The notes beneath the pieces are model-generated. The model saw only the letters and a program-made list of their open reading frames with translations. It searched no databases and was not told the DNA's origin. Positions 53,944 through 63,579 of a DNA stretch of 64,000 nucleotides are shown here, piece after piece. The stretch covers positions 1 to 64,000 of the forward strand of contig CASZWJ010000003.1 in the NCBI GenBank assembly GCA_949493535.1. The letters are read 5' to 3'. A program made the translations under genes and the position numbers. Within the stretch, counting starts at the first letter, position 1. Every line of letters begins with the position of its first letter. This stretch comes from an uncultured Alphaproteobacteria bacterium. Lineage in GTDB: Bacteria; Pseudomonadota; Alphaproteobacteria; RF32; CAG-239.

Positions 53944-54192
53944 ATGATTAACGATGAAATCGAAAGCTTAAGCTTTGAAGATGCCTTAATCCAACTGGAA
54001 AATATAGTACGCGAACTGGAAAGTGGACGCATAAAACTTGATGATGCCGTCAAAGCTTATGAAAAAGCCGTAGCCCTGAAACAGCTTTGCGAAAACCGCC
54101 TGAAAAGCGCCCAACTGAAAATTGAAAAAATAGAAGTTTCGCCAAACGGCGATTTGAAAACAGCCCCGTTAGATAATGTTGAAGAAGCCTAA
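53944..54192 (+). CDS. xseB: Exodeoxyribonuclease VII small subunit
   Basis: 82 residues. SFEDALIQLENIVRELESGRIKLDDAVKAYEKAVALKQLCENRL is the XseB signature. Several small subunits bind one XseA to make the single-strand exonuclease. AAGGAG precedes the ATG. A promoter TTGCCA-N17-TAATAT lies just upstream. TAATG overlap with ispA. Confidence 0.93.
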   Translation: MINDEIESLSFEDALIQLENIVRELESGRIKLDDAVKAYEKAVALKQLCENRLKSAQLKIEKIEVSPNGDLKTAPLDNVEEA

Positions 54193-55094
54193 TGTCTGAT
54201 ATTAAAACCCAACTCCAAAATTTTTCCAAAGAATTTAACGATTACATCGCCACGTTTTTTCCTGAGTCGACAGGCCCGGAACAACGCGTTGTCGAAGCTA
54301 TGAAATATTCCGTAATGAACGGCGGCAAACGCCTGCGCCCGTTTTTGGTTATTGAAACGGCCAAACTTTTCGCCGTTCCGGTACGCCCGTCCCCTGTGAA
54401 TGTTGCCGTTGCCTTGGAAATGCTCCACTCTTATTCGCTGATTCATGACGACTTGCCGTCTATGGATAACGATGACCTGCGCCGCGGCAAACCAACATGC
54501 CATAAACAGTTTGACGAAGCGACAGCCATTTTGGCAGGAGACGGACTGTTGACACAGGCATTTGAGGTTTTGAGCCACAAAGCCGTTTCTACAGACGCCA
54601 ATATCCGCTGTGAACTCATCAACCTGCTGGCCAACGCCGCCGGAGCTTATAACGGCATGATTGCAGGACAAATGCTTGACCTCTATGCCGAAAAGCTCCC
54701 CCAAGAAGAGAATTCCGAAGCATTAATCAGGCGTATCGAAGAAATGAAAACCGGACGTTTGATTCGCTTTGCCTGCGAAGCCGGCGCAATTTTGGGGCGT
54801 GCCGATATGGATTCGCGTTTAGCCGTCATTGACTATGCCCGCAAAATAGGCATAGCCTTTCAAATTGCCGATGATATTTTGGATGTTGAAGGGAATCAGA
54901 GTCTCGTAGGAAAAACACTGCAAAAAGATGCAGCTCAAGGCAAAGTAACCTTTGTCAGCATCTACGGTTTGGAAAAAGCTAAAGAGATTGCCGCAGGCTT
55001 AATAAACGAAGCCCAAAAATCTATCAGCATTTTCGGACACAAAGCTAAGACGCTGCAAGATTTAGCCCAATATATCATTGACCGCAAATTTTAA
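54192..55094 (+). CDS. ispA: Farnesyl diphosphate synthase (polyprenyl synthetase)
   Basis: 300 residues. The two Asp-rich motifs DDLPSMDNDD (about 88) and DDILDVEG (about 222) bind Mg-diphosphates. GGKRLRPFL and QMLDLYAE are further family motifs. Makes C15 precursor for undecaprenol and quinones. Start shares its A with the xseB stop. In many alphaproteobacteria dxs follows; here it does not. Confidence 0.92.
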   Translation: MSDIKTQLQNFSKEFNDYIATFFPESTGPEQRVVEAMKYSVMNGGKRLRPFLVIETAKLFAVPVRPSPVNVAVALEMLHSYSLIHDDLPSMDNDDLRRGKPTCHKQFDEATAILAGDGLLTQAFEVLSHKAVSTDANIRCELINLLANAAGAYNGMIAGQMLDLYAEKLPQEENSEALIRRIEEMKTGRLIRFACEAGAILGRADMDSRLAVIDYARKIGIAFQIADDILDVEGNQSLVGKTLQKDAAQGKVTFVSIYGLEKAKEIAAGLINEAQKSISIFGHKAKTLQDLAQYIIDRKF

Positions 55095-55259
55095 GATTCG
55101 TTTGGTTTTAATATTGAGATCGACAGAAACGATTGGTCTTACAAAAACCGATCCATACAATTATTGATTTAATAACAATGAAACAAGTATAGATTGATTT
55201 ATTAAACGATAAGCAATATATTACCCTCTGTCAGATAACAAAATCAAACGGATAAATGA

Positions 55260-56186
55260 ATGAGCAAGCCCAAAGTTTCTGTATGCATGCCATTGTACAA
55301 CACTGAAGAAGCTTACCTGCGGGAAGCCGTTTCCGGCATATTGAATCAGTCTTTTTCTGATTTTGAGTTTCTCATTGTCAATGACAGTCCGCAAAACACA
55401 AAACTTGATGCCATAATAGGCAGCTTTGACGACAAACGTATAAAATACAGCGTCAACGCCGAAAATCTGGGTATTGCCCGTTCAAGAAATTTACTGCTCG
55501 ACAAAGCGGAAGGCGAATATATCGCCATTATGGATCACGATGACATTTCTTTGCCTGAAAGGCTTGCCAAACAAGTGGATTTCTTAGACTGCCACCAAGA
55601 TATCGGCGTTGTCGGCTGCTGCTATCAAAGAATTCCCGACGGAAAAATAAAAAAGATGCCGATAACGGACATCGACATCAAATACAGTCTGTTTACGCGC
55701 TGTGCACTTTTGCACCCGTCGGCAATGATCCGCAAAAGCATATTGGCCGAAAACCAAATCCGCTATAATCAAGAATACACGCCGGCAGAAGATTATGCCT
55801 TATGGTGCAGCCTTGTGCCTTTTACCCGTTTTGCCAATTTGCCGGATATTTTATTCCGTTACAGACAGCATTCGGGAAACACCTCAAAAATACAAAGAAA
55901 CAAAATGAAAGAAAGCACTCAAAACATAGCTTCTCTTTACAAAGAAAATAACAAAGCCTTATGGACAGCTGCCCGGAAAAACATCGTAACGGTTTACCGT
56001 CTGAAACTATTTTCCTTTCTGACATTAATATCCGCCAAAGAATACCATAACCGCCGCACTTACAACCTTTTAGGATTTATCCCGCTGTTTTGGCGCAGTA
56101 AAACATCTCAAGACAAACCTTTTTCATTTCTGTCTTCACTGCCGGGATGCAAAATATCCGTCAAAATGCGTTATCTCAAAAAATAA
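55260..56186 (+). CDS. Family 2 glycosyltransferase
   Basis: 308 residues. GT-A fold: VSVCMPLYNTEEAYLREAVSGILNQSF, FLIVNDSP, and the metal-binding MDHDDISLP (DxD-type). EYTPAEDYALWCSL is the family's acceptor-side motif. Likely transfers a sugar in surface polysaccharide synthesis. A basic, partly hydrophobic C-terminus suggests membrane contact. No polysaccharide cluster is nearby. Confidence 0.85.
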   Translation: MSKPKVSVCMPLYNTEEAYLREAVSGILNQSFSDFEFLIVNDSPQNTKLDAIIGSFDDKRIKYSVNAENLGIARSRNLLLDKAEGEYIAIMDHDDISLPERLAKQVDFLDCHQDIGVVGCCYQRIPDGKIKKMPITDIDIKYSLFTRCALLHPSAMIRKSILAENQIRYNQEYTPAEDYALWCSLVPFTRFANLPDILFRYRQHSGNTSKIQRNKMKESTQNIASLYKENNKALWTAARKNIVTVYRLKLFSFLTLISAKEYHNRRTYNLLGFIPLFWRSKTSQDKPFSFLSSLPGCKISVKMRYLKK

Positions 56187-56189
56187 CCT

Positions 56190-57830
56190 TCACGATCTGC
56201 TTAGAGACTGATTTTGGCGCCGCAGCATTGTTTTGCTGTTCTTATCTTGCTCTTCCATGAATTTCTTTTGCGCTTTCAAATTACAATGCCTCATCACATG
56301 GGGGATATTATAAAAATCATCAATACATTTTTTAATTTCAAGCATATCCTCCCGTGTGGAAGCAACAAGTATCGGCTGCGTATAATCAGGAATAGCAATA
56401 ACCTGAGGTTCGGATTTGCGCGATTTATCTTGTTTTTTGTCGGCAGCCCCAACCTGAAGAGAAACTTTCTTACTGTCCTTGCGCATTTGCTCAAGCTCAA
56501 AATCAAGCATGTTGATATATGCGAGATCCCTAAAGTCAATGCCTTTGTTCATCTCATCCCACTTCGAATGGTTAGACACCTCTTTGGGCAGGCTGGGAAT
56601 CATCTTGCTTAAATCAAGGCCTTTATAATTATAAATCATTTCATAAAATTTTTCGGATATGGCAACATCCTTTTTTTCCATCATCTCATAAAAGAAAGGC
56701 CTCTCGTTAGCTACACCCCAAATCAATGTATGAAAATCCTTATTCTTAGAAAAAGAATTAAAAATTTTGTTATAATAAATGCTGACTATTTCCGGCTTTT
56801 TTTTAATTTCTTCCGGTGAAATATCTGCCAATGCCGATTTAATCCCTTCAGCAAAATACATTTGGGAAACATATTCATATGTCATCGGAAAATTTTCTTC
56901 GTATAAAACTTTCAGGTATTTTTGTATGGCTTTATAATGTTCAGCCGGATTATTCTTAAAAATATTCAAACTGACGGTCTGATCTAATAAAGAAAAATTC
57001 TTATCTTTCGGTTCAATATCCTTATCCATATATTTAGAAAAATCAATTCCGCCGATATCATAAGCGATTTTAATGCCTTTTTGATAATATTTATTTTGTT
57101 TTTCTGAGGAAATATTTACATCCATATAACGCGTATACCTTTCTACCATTCTCATAATTGACGGCTGATAAACAGGAGCATAGCGACGCATCCACATATC
57201 CCGCGTTTTATTCATAATAAAAGAGTATTCGGCATCACGGCTGGCTTTATCTTTTTTTTCAGGGAAAATCTTTTTCTCTTTAATCGCACGGAAATAATAA
57301 GCATATTCGTTTTTTTCATATCTTTTGATAACGCTTTCTTTATCATCCGCTGTCAAATATTCGTAACGCAACGTCAATAACGCGGCAATATTGGCAGAAA
57401 TCTCGTCATGCATACAGATTTTGGCAAACTGCCCAGGAGAAACCTTTACAGACCTCAAGCCTTTCACAAAATTATCCTTGTGCTTTTGTTCATGCACAAA
57501 CAAATAAAGCCGCATGCGGTAACTGTCATTATTTTCAATAAAATAGCGCACAATCGTCCTTCCGGCGCAGAAAAGCAAGGTTCCGTTACGCGGAGTATCA
57601 ATACTGTCAACAACATAAGTGCTCATACTGACGGCATTTTTTACGACCGGTTTCGGAGGAATGACAACCTCTTTTTTAGGTTTAGGCGATTCGGGTACTT
57701 TTTCTTTACACCCTCCGCCTAACTGTGTAGCCCCCAAAAGCAAGAGAATTTTTCCCCAACGGGTTAAAGCCTTTTTTAAATCTTTCACTTTTTTCTGAAA
57801 TTCTGCCATACTGTCTAAACCACCGCTCAT
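56190..57830 (-). CDS. Large lipoprotein with HExxH motif
   Basis: About 546 residues. A hydrophobic stretch ends in LGGGC, a possible lipobox near residue 41, followed by a Pro/Lys linker. LFVHEQKHKDNF near residue 110 is a HExxH zincin motif, and CMHDEISANIAALL about 30 residues later could supply a further ligand. The long helical C-terminal region has no recognisable domain. The motif resembles HEQTH in the smaller secreted protein at 11192-11917. An alternative start at 57809 is equally plausible. Confidence 0.5.
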   Translation of the reverse strand: MSGGLDSMAEFQKKVKDLKKALTRWGKILLLLGATQLGGGCKEKVPESPKPKKEVVIPPKPVVKNAVSMSTYVVDSIDTPRNGTLLFCAGRTIVRYFIENNDSYRMRLYLFVHEQKHKDNFVKGLRSVKVSPGQFAKICMHDEISANIAALLTLRYEYLTADDKESVIKRYEKNEYAYYFRAIKEKKIFPEKKDKASRDAEYSFIMNKTRDMWMRRYAPVYQPSIMRMVERYTRYMDVNISSEKQNKYYQKGIKIAYDIGGIDFSKYMDKDIEPKDKNFSLLDQTVSLNIFKNNPAEHYKAIQKYLKVLYEENFPMTYEYVSQMYFAEGIKSALADISPEEIKKKPEIVSIYYNKIFNSFSKNKDFHTLIWGVANERPFFYEMMEKKDVAISEKFYEMIYNYKGLDLSKMIPSLPKEVSNHSKWDEMNKGIDFRDLAYINMLDFELEQMRKDSKKVSLQVGAADKKQDKSRKSEPQVIAIPDYTQPILVASTREDMLEIKKCIDDFYNIPHVMRHCNLKAQKKFMEEQDKNSKTMLRRQNQSLSRS

Positions 57831-57970
57831 TAAAATATAACAAATATATTAGCATAAATTTCTTACAAAGAAAATCCCTGTAATAAAAAAACGAAAAACA
57901 ATACCAAATAATAAAACCCGTTGAATTTCCATATTTTTGTATTTTTTTGAATTTTTTAGACAAAAAAAGC

Positions 57971-58005
57971 TTGATTTTAGAAAAAAAAGATGATATATAT
58001 TAACC
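57971..58005 (+). promoter_or_regulatory. Candidate promoter for the 91-residue ORF
   Basis: TTGATT and TATATA are 17 bp apart in the AT-rich gap before the small ORF, with TSS expected near 58010. Confidence 0.4.
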
Positions 58006-58085
58006 ATTCAAGTATAGATATTATATTATAAACGTTTAAGGGACATTCAGGAGTGCCCCATTCCGCAAGGATAAAAAATTTGCTT

Positions 58086-58361
58086 ATGGCAAAGTACACA
58101 AAGAAACAGTTAAAAGAGAAAGAAATCGTAGCAACTGCTGTAGAAGCCGGACTTGAGAAATTCCGTCTTTACGCCCAGCCTCGTAATATTCACATGAAAG
58201 AGCGAACATACGGGGTCCGCGAAGTCATCCATTCAGGAAAAAAATCTCTGCGAGAAGCGGTTGACGCGGTTTCCGCAACCGGAGAAAAAGGCTGGATTGT
58301 CAACCTCAACGGCCGTCAGCGCAAATTCGTCACGACAGCTAGCGGCTACATGGTTCTCTGA
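58086..58361 (+). CDS. Small basic hypothetical protein
   Basis: 91 residues from the ATG at 58086 (MAKYTKKQLKEK). Basic and rich in Lys/Arg, with no membrane segment. A GTG start at 58053 adds 11 residues. Neither start has an ideally spaced ribosome site. No family is recognised. A strong terminator follows. Confidence 0.5.
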   Translation: MAKYTKKQLKEKEIVATAVEAGLEKFRLYAQPRNIHMKERTYGVREVIHSGKKSLREAVDAVSATGEKGWIVNLNGRQRKFVTTASGYMVL

Positions 58362-58380
58362 TATTAACTGAAACCATATC

Positions 58381-58418
58381 AGGCGTTGTTTGTTTTTATA
58401 AAAATACAAACAACGCCT
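58381..58418 (+). terminator. Terminator of the small basic protein gene
   Basis: A 13-bp stem (58381-58393 with 58406-58418) followed by a T-rich tail. Confidence 0.9.
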
Positions 58419-58440
58419 TTTCTTTTTTAACACAAAAAAA

Positions 58441-58472
58441 ACAAGGCTTCTCAAATAAGAGAAGCCTTGTTT
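58441..58472 (-). terminator. Terminator of the CoaD-like/HD fusion gene
   Basis: ACAAGGCTTCTC pairs with GAGAAGCCTTGT, with eight U's on the minus strand, 17 bases after the stop. Confidence 0.9.
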
Positions 58473-58488
58473 CAATTAAAAGAAGCCG

Positions 58489-59694
58489 TTACATACGTTC
58501 TTCCCAATAAGCCAATTCGGTTTTTATATTCAGCTCGGCATTTTCCTGAAAAGCCTTTCTGAAAAATTCCGTCAGATAAAGATAATCGGTATCAAGTAGC
58601 TGTCTTAAAACTTCACACCGCTTTCGGGCATATGATTTCGTGTCATATTGAGAGTATTCGCGGCGGATTTGCATCGCATATGTGCCATAATTATCCCTAT
58701 CGCCGAGAATAGCCAGATCAACATCATGGATAAGTTGATAAACAAGCGGAACCTCAATATAATTTCCCGTATGCTTCGTCATCATCACCAATTGTTCAAT
58801 GTCCGGAAAGCTATTACCGGCGATTTGTAAATCCTCTTTCGCTTTTTGAGCTGAACGGACCTCGTCATCTTCCCGCCCTGAACAGAAATAATCATGATAG
58901 AATATTGCAGCATAAAGAGCCGGTTTTTCATCTTTAGATAAAACAGAAACACATTCTTCGCGCATAATGCCCGCATAAATATTCGCATAATTCAGACAAT
59001 AGCCTATATGCGACAAATTATGATAAAAACGGCCTTCGGAATAAGCGCGGCAAAGTTCAGTCCATAAAGGCACGCATGCGGATAAAGCAAACAAAACATA
59101 ATACGGATTCAGATATTTTATCATAAGAGCCTGATGAACCGACGGCATAACATATTTCTGAGCGGCAATAAATTCGCCCAAAGAACATAAGTTTTTTACC
59201 GCCGTCGAAGAAATATACGTCAACTTAACATCAGGAACAGAAAGGGTAATCAAATCCAAATGCTGCCTTCTTATAGCCAAGAGTTCCCTATTGACAAAAG
59301 CAAGAGCCATTTCAGAATCGTGATCGCCGACAATTCTCTCTCCGCGAATAAGAGTATTAGCTCCGTTGCGAATAGCCGCATCAATCGTCAATCCGTCATA
59401 GGAAACTATTTTCAGACACTCAGGCTCGTTAATCAACCGTGAAGCGGCCTTAAACTCCGTCTCTGAAAATATTTTTCTGCTTAACTGCCGATAACGAAAA
59501 AAACAAATAAAATCATCTATAGACGAAGCTATGAGCTTTTCCCGCTCTTGATGATTAAACAATGTTTTTTTAGCAGAATTAACACCGATGCCGATAATGA
59601 CCTCGTCAAAAGCGCATAACGCTTCACAAACTATTGCCAGATGGCCTTTTGTAAACGGGTCAAAACTTCCGGCATAAAAACCAATTTTTTTCAT
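58489..59694 (-). CDS. CoaD-like adenylyltransferase fused to an HD phosphohydrolase
   Basis: 401 residues from ATG 59694. Residues 1-175 resemble phosphopantetheine adenylyltransferase: GSFDPFTKGHLAIV (nucleotide-binding T/HxGH), LIRGER and the C-terminal ISSTAVKNL. Residues 200-400 form an HD domain of the COG4339 type: RFYHNLSHIGYCL, FYHDYFCSG, a later DVDLAILG. It may make CoA precursor (PPAT) or act on another nucleotide, with the HD half removing a phosphate. The KGH motif is intact. The ribosome site is weak. Confidence 0.75.
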   Translation of the reverse strand: MKKIGFYAGSFDPFTKGHLAIVCEALCAFDEVIIGIGVNSAKKTLFNHQEREKLIASSIDDFICFFRYRQLSRKIFSETEFKAASRLINEPECLKIVSYDGLTIDAAIRNGANTLIRGERIVGDHDSEMALAFVNRELLAIRRQHLDLITLSVPDVKLTYISSTAVKNLCSLGEFIAAQKYVMPSVHQALMIKYLNPYYVLFALSACVPLWTELCRAYSEGRFYHNLSHIGYCLNYANIYAGIMREECVSVLSKDEKPALYAAIFYHDYFCSGREDDEVRSAQKAKEDLQIAGNSFPDIEQLVMMTKHTGNYIEVPLVYQLIHDVDLAILGDRDNYGTYAMQIRREYSQYDTKSYARKRCEVLRQLLDTDYLYLTEFFRKAFQENAELNIKTELAYWEERM

Positions 59695-59830
59695 ACTAAT
59701 ACGAATTAAATGATAAATTATAATAACTGAATTTTTCAGCAATATAATCTATTACGGGAATTTTGTCAACTTAACCGCTTCCAGAGCCTTAACCCGCACA
59801 CAGTATTCTTTTTACATAACAGGCAAAAAT

Positions 59831-60083
59831 AAAAGGCCTTGGCGATTTCTCGCAGGGCCTTGAAATAAATGGTGCTCAGGGACGGGATCGTCTTGCTGCG
59901 TAAGTTGCGCTTATTTCATAAGCTTAACTACTCCGCTTCGGGCACTCGGTTTGTAACGCTTGCTTTGCTTCGCTGCCGCTTGCGCGCAAGCTGACAAACT
60001 TCTCGCCTTCCGTTGAAAAAATCTCCACCGGAGTTTTTTTCTGCCTACAGCCGCCGACATCGTGTCGACGCTTCAATCGCCTT
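59831..60083 (-). repeat. tRNA-associated element E (behind tRNA-Phe)
   Basis: A 23-base block (59868-59890) is identical to the tRNA-Phe 3' end with CCA (60123-60145). Between them on the minus strand lie a hairpin near 60050-60068 that mimics the tRNA-Phe T-arm (GTCGGCGG), an internal terminator (60018-60043), and a GC-rich core with CCGCTTGCGC (59976-59985), shared with element D. A third terminator (59831-59860) closes the unit. Confidence 0.78.
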
Positions 60084-60122
60084 TGCAACCATTAAAAAAC
60101 CCTCCGCAAGGGAGGGTTTTTT
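60084..60122 (-). terminator. tRNA-Phe terminator
   Basis: ACCCTCC pairs with GGAGGGT with flanking A and T runs, just 3' of the encoded CCA. Confidence 0.85.
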
Positions 60123-60124
60123 AA

Positions 60125-60200
<76 letters not shown>

Positions 60201-60301
60201 ATTAGGTTTCTCAATAGAACAAAGCAGTTTATAAAGCATATTTTTTTGATTGTCTAGTCTATTTTTCAAAAATAATAACAATTTATAACAAAAAAAACAA
60301 A

Positions 60302-60324
60302 AAGGCTCCGTTATTCGGAGCCTT
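60302..60324 (-). terminator. Terminator of the DUF2934 gene
   Basis: AAGGCTCCG (60302-60310) pairs with CGGAGCCTT (60316-60324), U-rich tail on the minus strand. Confidence 0.85.
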
Positions 60325-60350
60325 GAAAACTTTTCAACACTATGAAAAAA

Positions 60351-60629
60351 CTATTTAGACTTTTTAGAAGTCAAAACAGTCTGCGGCATTTTGCGGCTTT
60401 TGGAAGCGGCAGAAGCTTTCAAAGCAACAGCGGCTTTAGCCAATTTGGAACCGCTTGCGGAAGCAGCAGCTTTTTTGCGGCCGTTTTTCAATGTTGCGGC
60501 AGCGCTCAACGCATTCAACTGGCTGATAGCGGCAGACCAGTCCTGAGCACTGGTATTAGCCGGACAACCATTATTTTTCCAAATGTAATATGCAGCTTCG
60601 CGAATAGCATTTTCATTAAAATTAGTCAT
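60351..60629 (-). CDS. DUF2934 protein with Ala/Lys-rich histone H1-like tail
   Basis: 92 residues. The first 35 (IREAAYYIWKNNGCPANTSAQDW) match the short DUF2934 motif. The rest is Ala, Ser and Lys rich, like H1-type DNA-binding tails. It could bind nucleic acid. Own terminator; GGAGAAAAT precedes the ATG. Confidence 0.7.
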   Translation of the reverse strand: MTNFNENAIREAAYYIWKNNGCPANTSAQDWSAAISQLNALSAAATLKNGRKKAAASASGSKLAKAAVALKASAASKSRKMPQTVLTSKKSK

Positions 60630-60808
60630 TTATTTTCTCCAATATTCAACAAATCAGAGACAATCTATAATTGAATTATTAATAAAAGTTTATAATTTGC
60701 CGAATATTAAAAAAAATATGCACGCAACAATCATTAATTTTAAGTGATTTGCTTTCCCGTGAAAATCCTTTCATGATTCCAATTATGAAACATCACGGGA
60801 GAGCTGCC

Positions 60809-61330
60809 ATGAAAAGCGGAAAAAATTTTACATTAGGAGAATATGTCATCATAAAAAAACCGGAACTGGTCGAAACCGGAGACAACGTCAGAATCTCAGA
60901 TTTCTGCCGAATTTCTTCCGCTTGTGAAATCGGCTCCGATTGTGAAATTGCATCAGGAACATACATCTCCGGCGGTGACGGCAAATATAAATTCAAAATG
61001 GGAAGTTACTCCAGTCTGGCAGCAGGTGTCCGAATTTGGCTTTCGAGCAATGACTATGTAAATGAGCTCGTAACCCATTCGGTTCCAAACGTAAAAGAAA
61101 TCCAAGGCGATGTGACTTTAGGCAAATACACCGGCATCGGCACAAACTCGGTTATCATGCCCAACAATCACATTCCCGAAGGCGTCAGCATAGGCGCTTT
61201 AAGCTTCGTTCCCTCAAATTATAAATTTGAACCATGGACGGTTTATGCCGGACGGCCGATACGGCCGATAAAAAAACGCAATAAAGAAAATGTACTGAGA
61301 GTTTTAAAAGAACTCGGCCGGGAAATATAG
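60809..61330 (+). CDS. Left-handed beta-helix (hexapeptide) acyltransferase
   Basis: 173 residues with hexapeptide turns (VRISDFCRISSACEIGSDCEIASGTYIS; LGKYTGIGTNSVIMPNNHIPEGVSIGALSFV) and the terminal VYAGRPIRPIKKR of O-acetyl or formyl sugar transferases. Likely modifies a surface sugar with acetyl-CoA. The start at 60809 is supported by GGGAGAG six bases upstream; longer in-frame starts lack a site. Confidence 0.85.
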   Translation: MKSGKNFTLGEYVIIKKPELVETGDNVRISDFCRISSACEIGSDCEIASGTYISGGDGKYKFKMGSYSSLAAGVRIWLSSNDYVNELVTHSVPNVKEIQGDVTLGKYTGIGTNSVIMPNNHIPEGVSIGALSFVPSNYKFEPWTVYAGRPIRPIKKRNKENVLRVLKELGREI

Positions 61331-61375
61331 AATTCTATTGCCTATCATAATAAAAAATAACGCTGACATATAAAA

Positions 61376-61410
61376 AAACACGTTCCGAACTTTTATAGTC
61401 GAACGTGTTT
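61376..61410. terminator. Bidirectional terminator between acyltransferase and ftsH
   Basis: AACACGTTC pairs with GAACGTGTT across a 15-base loop, with A and T tracts on both sides. Ends both the plus-strand gene and the ftsH-structured RNA transcript. Confidence 0.85.
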
Positions 61411-61553
61411 TTTCACAGATATTCATGAGGCTATCCTGTAAACTTGGATAATGCGGAAAATAAAATGATTTCTAGCGGCAATGAATTTTAATATGCATAA
61501 AAGTATATGAGGAAACTTTCAACTCGCAATTTCTGTATGAGCAGACCTCTTTT

Positions 61554-61681
61554 TATAAAGACCGTTATATGAGCCGAATAATAAGAAATAAAGAAGTCGG
61601 CAAAGGCGTGTACAAACAGGTACATAACTGAGCCGACTGTCTGCAATTTCTGTATTAGGCGGCCATAGAATGGCCTTTATA
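61554..61681 (-). ncRNA. Structured RNA motif, copy 2 (3' of ftsH)
   Basis: P0: 61554-61560 and 61562-61566 with 61669-61673 and 61675-61681 (one A-C mismatch). P1: 61579-61589 with 61646-61657, one bulge. P2: AGTCGGC (61595-61601) with GCCGACT (61632-61638). P3: TGTAC (61609-61613) with GTACA (61620-61624). Same lengths and bulge as copy 1; helix sequences differ but pair. An extra hairpin GGCCAT/ATGGCC competes with P0 here. Starts two bases after the ftsH TAG. A third, partial 3' half may lie at 61525-61550. Confidence 0.65.
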
Positions 61682-61682
61682 C

Positions 61683-63548
61683 CTACACTTCGGGAATAGA
61701 AGAATGAACCCTCTTCTCCTCCGGCACCGGCTGTTCTTTCGACTTATCAATCGGTTTTCCGGCTAACAAATCTTTAATTTCCTGTCCGGTTAAAGTCTCA
61801 TATTCAATCAAAGCTTGCGCCAATTTTTCCCAATCTTCCTTATGCTCGGTCAAAATTTTTGTTGCCCGTTCATGCGCCTGAGTGATAAAAGCCTTGATTT
61901 CGGAATCAACCAATGCCGCCGTCTGTTCGCTCATGTTTTGGCTTTGGGTAACCGATTTCCCGAGAAAAACCTCATTAGAATTATCGGCATACAAAATCGG
62001 TCCGAGCTTATCGCTCATCCCCCATTCCATAACCATCGAACGCGCCAAATTTGTCGCCGCGGAAATATCAGAAGAAGCGCCTGAAGTCACGGCGTTATAT
62101 CCCATTTTCAATTCTTCGGCAACACGCCCGCCCATCATGATCGTCAACAACGAATGCATTTTGGCGCGCGAATAAGAATGCTGGTCTTTTTCAGGAAGCT
62201 GCTGCACCATACCCAAAGCCCGCCCGCGCGGAATAATCGTCGCCTTATGGATTGGGTCTGCTTCCTCTACATTCAGGGAACAAATCGCATGTCCGGCCTC
62301 GTGGTAAGCGGTATTGCTTTTTTCTTTCTCATCCATCACCATAGATTTGCGCTCGTTACCCATGAGAACTTTATCTTTGGCATCGTCAAAATCAGCGGAA
62401 GTCACCTTATGCTTGTTCTTACGGGCGGCAAGCAAAGCGGCTTCATTAACCAGATTCGCCAAATCGGCACCGGAGAACCCCGGCGTTCCGCGGGCGACAA
62501 CCGACAAATTGACATCCTTCGCCAAAGGCACTTTTTTAACATGAACCTTTAAAATTTCTTCTCTGCCGCGAATATCCGGATTGGTAACGGTTACCTGACG
62601 GTCAAAACGTCCCGGACGCAGCAAAGCAGGGTCAAGAACATCCGGACGGTTGGTTGCGGCAATCAGAATAACATTCTCATTGTCTTCAAAACCGTCCATT
62701 TCAACCAATAACTGGTTTAATGTCTGCTCGCGTTCATCATTGCCGCCGCCCAAACCGGCGCCGCGATGCCGCCCGACTGCGTCAATCTCGTCAATAAACA
62801 ACAAACAGGGCGCATTCTTTTTGGCTTGCGCAAACATATCGCGAACGCGTGACGCACCGACACCGACAAACATCTCGACAAAGTCAGAACCGGAAATTGA
62901 GAAAAACGGCACATTCGCCTCGCCGGCAACGGCTTTGGCCAACAAAGTCTTACCGGTTCCCGGAGGGCCTACTAACAAAACGCCCTTCGGAATTTTTCCG
63001 CCCAAACGCTGAAATTTTGAAGGATCTTTTAAGAAATCAATTACTTCTTCCAATTCTTGCTTGGATTCGTCACAACCGGCAACATCGGCAAAGGTCACCT
63101 TTTTGGTATTTTCAATCAAACGGGCGCGTGATTTTCCGAAACTCATGGCTTTATTGTTGCCTGAATTTGCCTGACGCATAAAGAAAATCCAAACGCCGAT
63201 TAATAAAATCATCGGAAACCAGGAAATAACCACACCCCAAAATGTGTCAGAAGAATTATCCTGCGGCTGGGCAGTCACTTTGACGCCGCTGTGGCGCAAA
63301 GTCTCCACCATGGTCGGATCATAAGGCGCATAAGTTGTAAACTTGCGTCCGTCCGTATAAGAACCGGCAATATCGGGACCGGCAATATTCACTTCCGAAA
63401 TCCGCTTATTTTCAACGTCAGTCATAAAATCCGAAAAAGCCAGAGTTTCATAATTTGAACGTTTAACTCCGGCGCTGAACATGTTCATGACCGAAGACAA
63501 CAAGACAATGGCTATCAGCCAGACAATAATACTTTTTCCTGATTTCAT
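61683..63548 (-). CDS. ftsH: ATP-dependent membrane zinc protease FtsH
   Basis: 621 residues. Two N-terminal membrane helices (about 7-25 and 103-121), AAA+ module ([32 protein letters not shown] around [17 protein letters not shown]), then zinc site HEAGH and the third ligand in NLARSMV-adjacent DISAATNLA. Degrades misassembled membrane proteins, LpxC and heat-shock factors. Short C-terminal tail. tilS lies 31 bases upstream, as in most proteobacteria. Its stop codon adjoins structured RNA copy 2. Confidence 0.97.
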   Translation of the reverse strand: MKSGKSIIVWLIAIVLLSSVMNMFSAGVKRSNYETLAFSDFMTDVENKRISEVNIAGPDIAGSYTDGRKFTTYAPYDPTMVETLRHSGVKVTAQPQDNSSDTFWGVVISWFPMILLIGVWIFFMRQANSGNNKAMSFGKSRARLIENTKKVTFADVAGCDESKQELEEVIDFLKDPSKFQRLGGKIPKGVLLVGPPGTGKTLLAKAVAGEANVPFFSISGSDFVEMFVGVGASRVRDMFAQAKKNAPCLLFIDEIDAVGRHRGAGLGGGNDEREQTLNQLLVEMDGFEDNENVILIAATNRPDVLDPALLRPGRFDRQVTVTNPDIRGREEILKVHVKKVPLAKDVNLSVVARGTPGFSGADLANLVNEAALLAARKNKHKVTSADFDDAKDKVLMGNERKSMVMDEKEKSNTAYHEAGHAICSLNVEEADPIHKATIIPRGRALGMVQQLPEKDQHSYSRAKMHSLLTIMMGGRVAEELKMGYNAVTSGASSDISAATNLARSMVMEWGMSDKLGPILYADNSNEVFLGKSVTQSQNMSEQTAALVDSEIKAFITQAHERATKILTEHKEDWEKLAQALIEYETLTGQEIKDLLAGKPIDKSKEQPVPEEKRVHSSIPEV

Positions 63549-63579
63549 CGTATTTCCTTATTGCTAAAAATATAACTTA

